A DNA stretch of 9,645 nucleotides from Cytophagales bacterium (GTDB lineage Bacteria; Bacteroidota; Bacteroidia; Cytophagales; Cyclobacteriaceae). The translations under genes and the position numbers were made by a program. The notes under the pieces are model-generated. The model searched no databases. It was given only the letters and a program-made list of their open reading frames with translations, and was not told the origin of the DNA. The stretch spans positions 1 to 9,645 of the forward strand of contig JAJCYL010000539.1 of assembly GCA_029262955.1 (NCBI GenBank), in the 5' to 3' direction. Shown in pieces: positions 6,408 to 9,645 of the stretch; position 1 is the stretch's first letter; every line of letters starts with the position of its first letter.

Positions 6408-7244
6408 TTATTCATGAATGGTCAGCAAAGGAATATGCATATCAAGTGCTACTTTCTTTGTCAGGCTCCGTTTAAAAATACTTGCAAAGAGATCATGTCT
6501 TCTTGGCATCATCACTAAAAGATTCTGTCGGGTATCATCAAGATATTTATTTAATCCCTCCCTTACATTTTTATCTTGTATGATTTCGAAACTAAAAACG
6601 GTGTCCTGAAATAGTTGAGTTAACTCTATTTTCTTCAACATTTGATCTTTGGTCTTAATTTGATCAGGTGCTGCCACATGTACAATGGATAATGAGGCAT
6701 CATACGCTTTACAGAATTCATTAATAGTCCCTAACTTACCTAGCTCTTCTGTCGATTTGTAGTCGATAGCTAAAGCTATTTTTTTTGGTTCAAACTGATG
6801 AACTTGTTCTGGTATAACAAGAACGGGGCATTGTGCATGACGAATGACATCAGTACTCACGCCGCCCAACATGTGCTCAATTCCCGTATGGGTTGAACGT
6901 GTTCCCATAACTACCGGATCAATTGATTTTGACTCAATAGCTGAATAGATGGCATCTATTGTGTTGGCCAGATAAACATCTTTTTCGTGAGTAACATTGT
7001 TTAGTGCAGGCACCAATGTTTCTAGATCGCTCATTGAGTCCTGAACCTCTTCCCTATAATCCGTAATAAAGCTCTCAATCATTTGAGGAGCACCGCCAAT
7101 ATCTGTTAGTGGGGCAGGAATGTGGAATGCACTCATTAAATGTAGTTTGGCCTTAAATTTAGATCCTATTTCACAGGCAACTTTGAGTCCGTTTAAAGCG
7201 TTTTCTGAAAAATCTATGGGGACAAGAATATTTTGCAATGACAT
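6408..7244 (-). CDS. Two-domain universal stress protein (UspA family)
   Basis: The 278-residue cytoplasmic protein holds two Usp alpha/beta domains in tandem. Domain 1 (1-147) begins with the classic NILVPIDFSENA and ends with the nucleotide-loop region MGTRSTHTGIEHMLGGVS (113-130) and HAQCPVLVIP. Domain 2 (about 153-278) begins KKIALAIDY and ends with MPRRHDLFASIF and PLLTI. The usual ATP-binding signature GxxG-x9-G(S/T) is altered in domain 1 to G114xxS117-x9-G127-G128, and domain 2 has lost the first glycine entirely (MPRRHD). Two-domain Usp proteins of this type are common in Bacteroidota and are linked to survival under stress or starvation. It is transcribed away from ppk1 across a 96-base gap. 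I see no good -33/-7 pair there; TAAGTTTA (minus strand, 7275-7268) is only a partial -7 match. The specific stress or ligand cannot be read from the sequence. Confidence 0.93.
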   Translation of the reverse strand: MSLQNILVPIDFSENALNGLKVACEIGSKFKAKLHLMSAFHIPAPLTDIGGAPQMIESFITDYREEVQDSMSDLETLVPALNNVTHEKDVYLANTIDAIYSAIESKSIDPVVMGTRSTHTGIEHMLGGVSTDVIRHAQCPVLVIPEQVHQFEPKKIALAIDYKSTEELGKLGTINEFCKAYDASLSIVHVAAPDQIKTKDQMLKKIELTQLFQDTVFSFEIIQDKNVREGLNKYLDDTRQNLLVMMPRRHDLFASIFKRSLTKKVALDMHIPLLTIHE

Positions 7245-7340
7245 TTTTAGACCTTTTTTGTTTATTCTAAACTTATGTCTTCATTTTAACATAGTCTTAT
7301 GATCTATATACCGATCTTCGAATGACTGTAATCATTAATA

Positions 7341-9398
7341 ATGGATAAAGTGGAAACCGATAGATACATAGCCAGAGACATAAGTTGGCTGTCCTTCAAT
7401 TATAGAGTTTTGTTGGAGGCAAAAGATGCCCGGGTTCCGTTGCTGGAGAGGCTCAGGTTTTTGGCAATTTATTCCTCGAATCTTGACGAGTTCTTTCGTG
7501 TAAGAGTAGCCGACATTCGGAGTCTGATTAGAATTGACAAGAAGAAAATAAACAAGTCAATAGATATAAAACCAAAGAAAATATTAAAACTTATTAATAA
7601 GGAAGTAAATAGGCAATTAGACATCTATGGTCAGATTCTTCGGACAGAACTACTCCCTGCTTTAGAAAAAGAAGGCATAGTAATTTATTCTGATCAACAA
7701 TTGTGTAAAGAACACACCGAAGAGGCGGACTATTACTTCAGAACCAATGTGATGGCATATCTTCAGCCTTATGTAGAGGGCGTGTCAAAAAGAGAAGCAT
7801 TTTTAATGAATCAGGCACTATACCTCAGTGTCAAATTAAAGGATAGGAGAACAGATAAAGCACATTTCGGTTACGTAAATATTCCTTCTCAACATCTTTC
7901 CCGTTTCTATGCGTTGTCTAGATTAAATGATCATCATGCATTCGTCATGATAGATGATATAATCAAATTACAGCTGGGTAAGATTTATCCAGAGTATAAA
8001 ATTGAGGAATGTAGAGCGATTAAGTTAAATAAAGATGCGGACCTCCATATTGAAGATGAATATAGTGGGGATTTGGTGGATAAAATTCGTAATCAAATTG
8101 AAAAAAGAGACTTAGGGATTCCGTCCAGATTTCTTTATGACAAAGCCATGTCCACTGATATGCTGAAATGGCTGATTACAAAGTTCAATCTTCATGAAGA
8201 CGACCTGATTCCTGGGGGTTCTGCTCATAACTTAAATGATTACTTCCAAATATCTAACCCCATTGGGGCACATCTTGAATATCCTTTTTTTAAGAGTTTG
8301 CCACATCCGGTACTTAAACACAAAAAATCACTGTTGGGAGCAATCGACGAGTCCGATCACATGCTTCACTTTCCTTATCAGAGCTATGATTATATTCTCC
8401 AATTTTTTAATGAAGCGGCAATAGATCCGAAAGTAATTGAGATCAATGTGGCATTTTACCGCATGGCTGCCAATTCCCTAATTGGTGAATCATTGGTAAG
8501 CGCAGCCCTCAATGGAAAACAAGTAATGGTTTTCATGGAGGTTAAAGCACGATTTGATGAAGAAAACAATTTGAGATGGGCAAAACGATTCCAGGATGTA
8601 GGTGTCAAGGTTATCTACTCCATGCCGGGATTAAAAGTGCATGCGAAAATCGCACTTGTTATAAAAAGAGGTAAAGCTGATAAGAAACAGCGATATGCCT
8701 TCTTCGGAACTGGGAATCTGAATGAAAAAACGGCAAAGATCTATTCTGATCATGGGCTATTGACTTCCAACGCGGCCCTTGCAGCTGAACTTGAAGGTGT
8801 CTTCAAGTTTCTATATAAAAGAGTTCAGCCAAAGCCGTTTAAGGAGTTATTAGTAAGCCAATTTAATATGATGGAAAGATTTATTGAGTTGATAGATTTT
8901 GAAATTGCGGAAGCCACTCAGGGTAGGGCCGCAGCAATGACTATCAAGTTGAATAATTTGGAAGAAAAGACCATGATTGACAAACTCTATGAAGCCAGTC
9001 AAGCAGGAGTGAAAATTGAAATGATTATTAGAGGAATTTGTTGTTTGAGACCGGGTGTCAAAGGGATGAGTGATAATATATCAATTAGAAGAATTGTTGA
9101 TAGATATTTAGAGCACGCAAGAGCATTCATATTTCATCACGCCGGAGAGGACTTGTTATTTTTAGGATCTGCTGACTGGATGAACAGGAATCTTCATAGT
9201 AGAGTGGAAGTCTCTTTTCCTGTTAGGGATAAACGGGCAAAAGAAGAAATTCAGAAAATTATACAGTTCCAGCTGACCGACAATTGTAAGGCCTCGCAAA
9301 TCAATAGGCGCAGTGAGAATATTAGAATTAATAAGGAGTCAGGGGATGATATCAGAGCTCAATTCGATACTTATGAGTACATCTCAGAATTAGAATAG
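7341..9398 (+). CDS. ppk1: Polyphosphate kinase 1
   Basis: The 685-residue enzyme reversibly transfers the gamma phosphate of ATP to a growing inorganic polyphosphate chain, usually at the membrane periphery. The full PPK1 domain order is visible: N-terminal domain (about 10-115, with SWLSFNYRVL and SSNLDEFF carrying the ATP-binding Asn47), head domain (about 120-315), and two phospholipase D-like C-terminal domains. Catalytic residues are H434 in LKVHAK, which is autophosphorylated, and H592 in RYLEHAR. R374 (AFYR) and R404 (VKARFDEENN) match the phosphate- and Mg-binding Arg375 and Arg405 of E. coli. Further conserved blocks are GTGNLNEKTA (456-465), KLNNL (536-540) and SADWMNRN (610-617). 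The length is normal and no defect is seen. Only ppk1 is present; no exopolyphosphatase gene lies beside it. A small inverted repeat AATGA/TCATT (7321-7336) lies just before the ATG, and no consensus promoter is evident. The divergent Usp gene suggests a shared stress context. Confidence 0.97.
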   Translation: MDKVETDRYIARDISWLSFNYRVLLEAKDARVPLLERLRFLAIYSSNLDEFFRVRVADIRSLIRIDKKKINKSIDIKPKKILKLINKEVNRQLDIYGQILRTELLPALEKEGIVIYSDQQLCKEHTEEADYYFRTNVMAYLQPYVEGVSKREAFLMNQALYLSVKLKDRRTDKAHFGYVNIPSQHLSRFYALSRLNDHHAFVMIDDIIKLQLGKIYPEYKIEECRAIKLNKDADLHIEDEYSGDLVDKIRNQIEKRDLGIPSRFLYDKAMSTDMLKWLITKFNLHEDDLIPGGSAHNLNDYFQISNPIGAHLEYPFFKSLPHPVLKHKKSLLGAIDESDHMLHFPYQSYDYILQFFNEAAIDPKVIEINVAFYRMAANSLIGESLVSAALNGKQVMVFMEVKARFDEENNLRWAKRFQDVGVKVIYSMPGLKVHAKIALVIKRGKADKKQRYAFFGTGNLNEKTAKIYSDHGLLTSNAALAAELEGVFKFLYKRVQPKPFKELLVSQFNMMERFIELIDFEIAEATQGRAAAMTIKLNNLEEKTMIDKLYEASQAGVKIEMIIRGICCLRPGVKGMSDNISIRRIVDRYLEHARAFIFHHAGEDLLFLGSADWMNRNLHSRVEVSFPVRDKRAKEEIQKIIQFQLTDNCKASQINRRSENIRINKESGDDIRAQFDTYEYISELE

Positions 9399-9423
9399 CA
9401 TTAAATCAAGTAATATTTGTTTT

Positions 9424-9544
9424 ATAGCAAGAATCACTTTATATTGGAAATTGCTATGGAGGCAAAGTGAAGAAGTTAAGTCCGAAACCAGCTTCTTTCA
9501 TGGAAGACAGAAGTCGCCTAGGGTGGCTTCTGTTCTTTTTGTTT
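9424..9544 (+). ncRNA. Candidate small structured RNA or structured 3' UTR downstream of ppk1
   Basis: Two perfect 7-bp complementarities interleave: ATAGCAA (9424-9430) with TTGCTAT (9451-9457), and TCACTTT (9434-9440) with AAAGTGA (9464-9470). This is the topology of an H-type pseudoknot with connecting segments of 3, 10 and 6 nt. A further stem, AGAAG (9471-9475) with CTTCT (9492-9496), and then a 12-bp terminator hairpin follow. A near-consensus -7 box, AATATTTG (9412-9419), would place a start at about 9425, exactly where the structure begins, but no TTG lies at the usual -33 distance. The pairings are seen directly; a separate RNA gene is inferred. It may instead be the structured end of the ppk1 transcript. 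I do not recognise a known family. Confidence 0.3.
9507..9544 (+). terminator. Intrinsic terminator downstream of ppk1
   Basis: ACAGAAGTCGCC (9507-9518) pairs with GGTGGCTTCTGT (9522-9533) over 12 bp, two of them G-U in RNA, around a three-base TAG loop. A U-rich tail, TCTTTTTGTTT (9534-9544), follows. It lies 108 bases past the ppk1 stop, an unusually long distance that leaves room for the structured element before it. Confidence 0.85.
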
Positions 9545-9548
9545 CAAA

Positions 9549-9576
9549 CTTGATACACAATACTTGATACACAATA
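9549..9576 (+). repeat. Perfect 14-bp tandem duplication
   Basis: CTTGATACACAATA occurs twice back to back (9549-9562 and 9563-9576). It lies between the ppk1 terminator and the next hairpin, in sequence with no gene. Replication slippage is the simplest origin; no function is evident. Confidence 0.9.
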
Positions 9577-9607
9577 ATAGAAAAGGAGAGTCGAAACCCT
9601 CCCTTTC
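9570..9607 (-). terminator. Possible intrinsic terminator for a minus-strand gene beyond the window
   Basis: Read on the minus strand, GAAAGGGAGGG (9607-9597) pairs with CTCTCCTTTTC (9590-9580) over 11 bp including two G-U pairs, with loop TTTCGA. It is followed by TATTATTGTG, a weak U-rich tail. On the plus strand the same positions give two A-C mismatches, so the fold favours minus-strand RNA. No minus-strand coding frame longer than a few codons enters from the right edge and stops before it, so the gene it would serve must end at or beyond about 9631. Confidence 0.4.
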
Positions 9608-9645
9608 ATCAACCAACCGTAAACTATACATCATTTAACAATTTC

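Noticed and set aside
6418..8424. Short plus-strand frames over the Usp gene (6418-6609, 7120-7302) and inside ppk1 (8236-8424).
   Set aside because: They are shadows of genes with clear families; none has a credible start region or motif.
9577..9645. GGGTTTCGACTCTCC on the minus strand resembles a tRNA T-arm, hinting at a tRNA at the right edge.
   Set aside because: If TTCGACT is taken as the T-loop, the invariant 53-61 pair is T-C instead of G-C, the acceptor side lacks a CCA-like end, and no anticodon arm is visible in the rest. A terminator hairpin explains it better.
1..9645. Defence island, CRISPR array, insertion sequence or prophage.
   Set aside because: No spaced repeats, transposase, integrase or toxin-antitoxin genes are visible; all full-length genes are housekeeping or common stress genes.

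Overview
This window is an AT-rich stretch of bacterial chromosome made of ordinary housekeeping genes. It most likely comes from the Bacteroidota, perhaps a member of the Cytophagales or a related marine group; that finer placement is a guess. Four things support the phylum. Most genes lack Shine-Dalgarno sequences. Upstream regions carry matches to the Bacteroidota promoter (TTTG, about 19-21 bases, then TAnnTTTG). The class Ia ribonucleotide reductase is of the eukaryote-like type in the order nrdB-nrdA. The left end has an RNase R tail followed by a polyprenyl synthetase.

Layout from left to right. Bases 1-101 hold the last codons of a gene whose end looks like the S1 domain of RNase R. 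A trans-polyprenyl diphosphate synthase follows (158-1132), and three bases later a rhomboid-family intramembrane protease (1136-1756); both are on the plus strand. Converging on them from the minus strand is the rplU-rpmA operon (ribosomal proteins L21 and L27, 2394-1819), with a clear promoter at one end and an intrinsic terminator at the other. A 441-base intergenic region (2395-2835) separates this divergent operon from nrdB and holds the rplU promoter, T-tracts, two candidate plus-strand promoters and two small inverted repeats. The class Ia ribonucleotide reductase genes nrdB (2836-3831) and nrdA (3886-6306) come next and end at a strong intrinsic terminator. A two-domain universal stress protein runs on the minus strand (7244-6408), and divergent from it is polyphosphate kinase ppk1 (7341-9398). 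The last 247 bases contain no convincing gene. They hold a possible pseudoknot, a terminator, a 14-base tandem duplication and a second hairpin that may terminate a minus-strand gene beyond the window.

Functionally the window covers isoprenoid chain elongation, membrane proteolysis, translation, deoxyribonucleotide synthesis, and stress and phosphate storage (Usp plus polyphosphate kinase). The nrdB-nrdA pair encodes both subunits of one enzyme, and all the catalytic, radical-transfer and allosteric residues I checked are present.

I do not see a clear new multi-gene system, mobile element, CRISPR array or defence island. The most interesting unexplained piece is the 3' region of ppk1 (about 9412-9544). 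There a near-consensus -7 box, two interleaved perfect 7-bp complementarities (an H-type pseudoknot topology) and an intrinsic terminator together could define a small structured RNA of about 120 nt. The nrdB leader region, with a perfect 7-bp inverted repeat placed just after a candidate promoter, is second.
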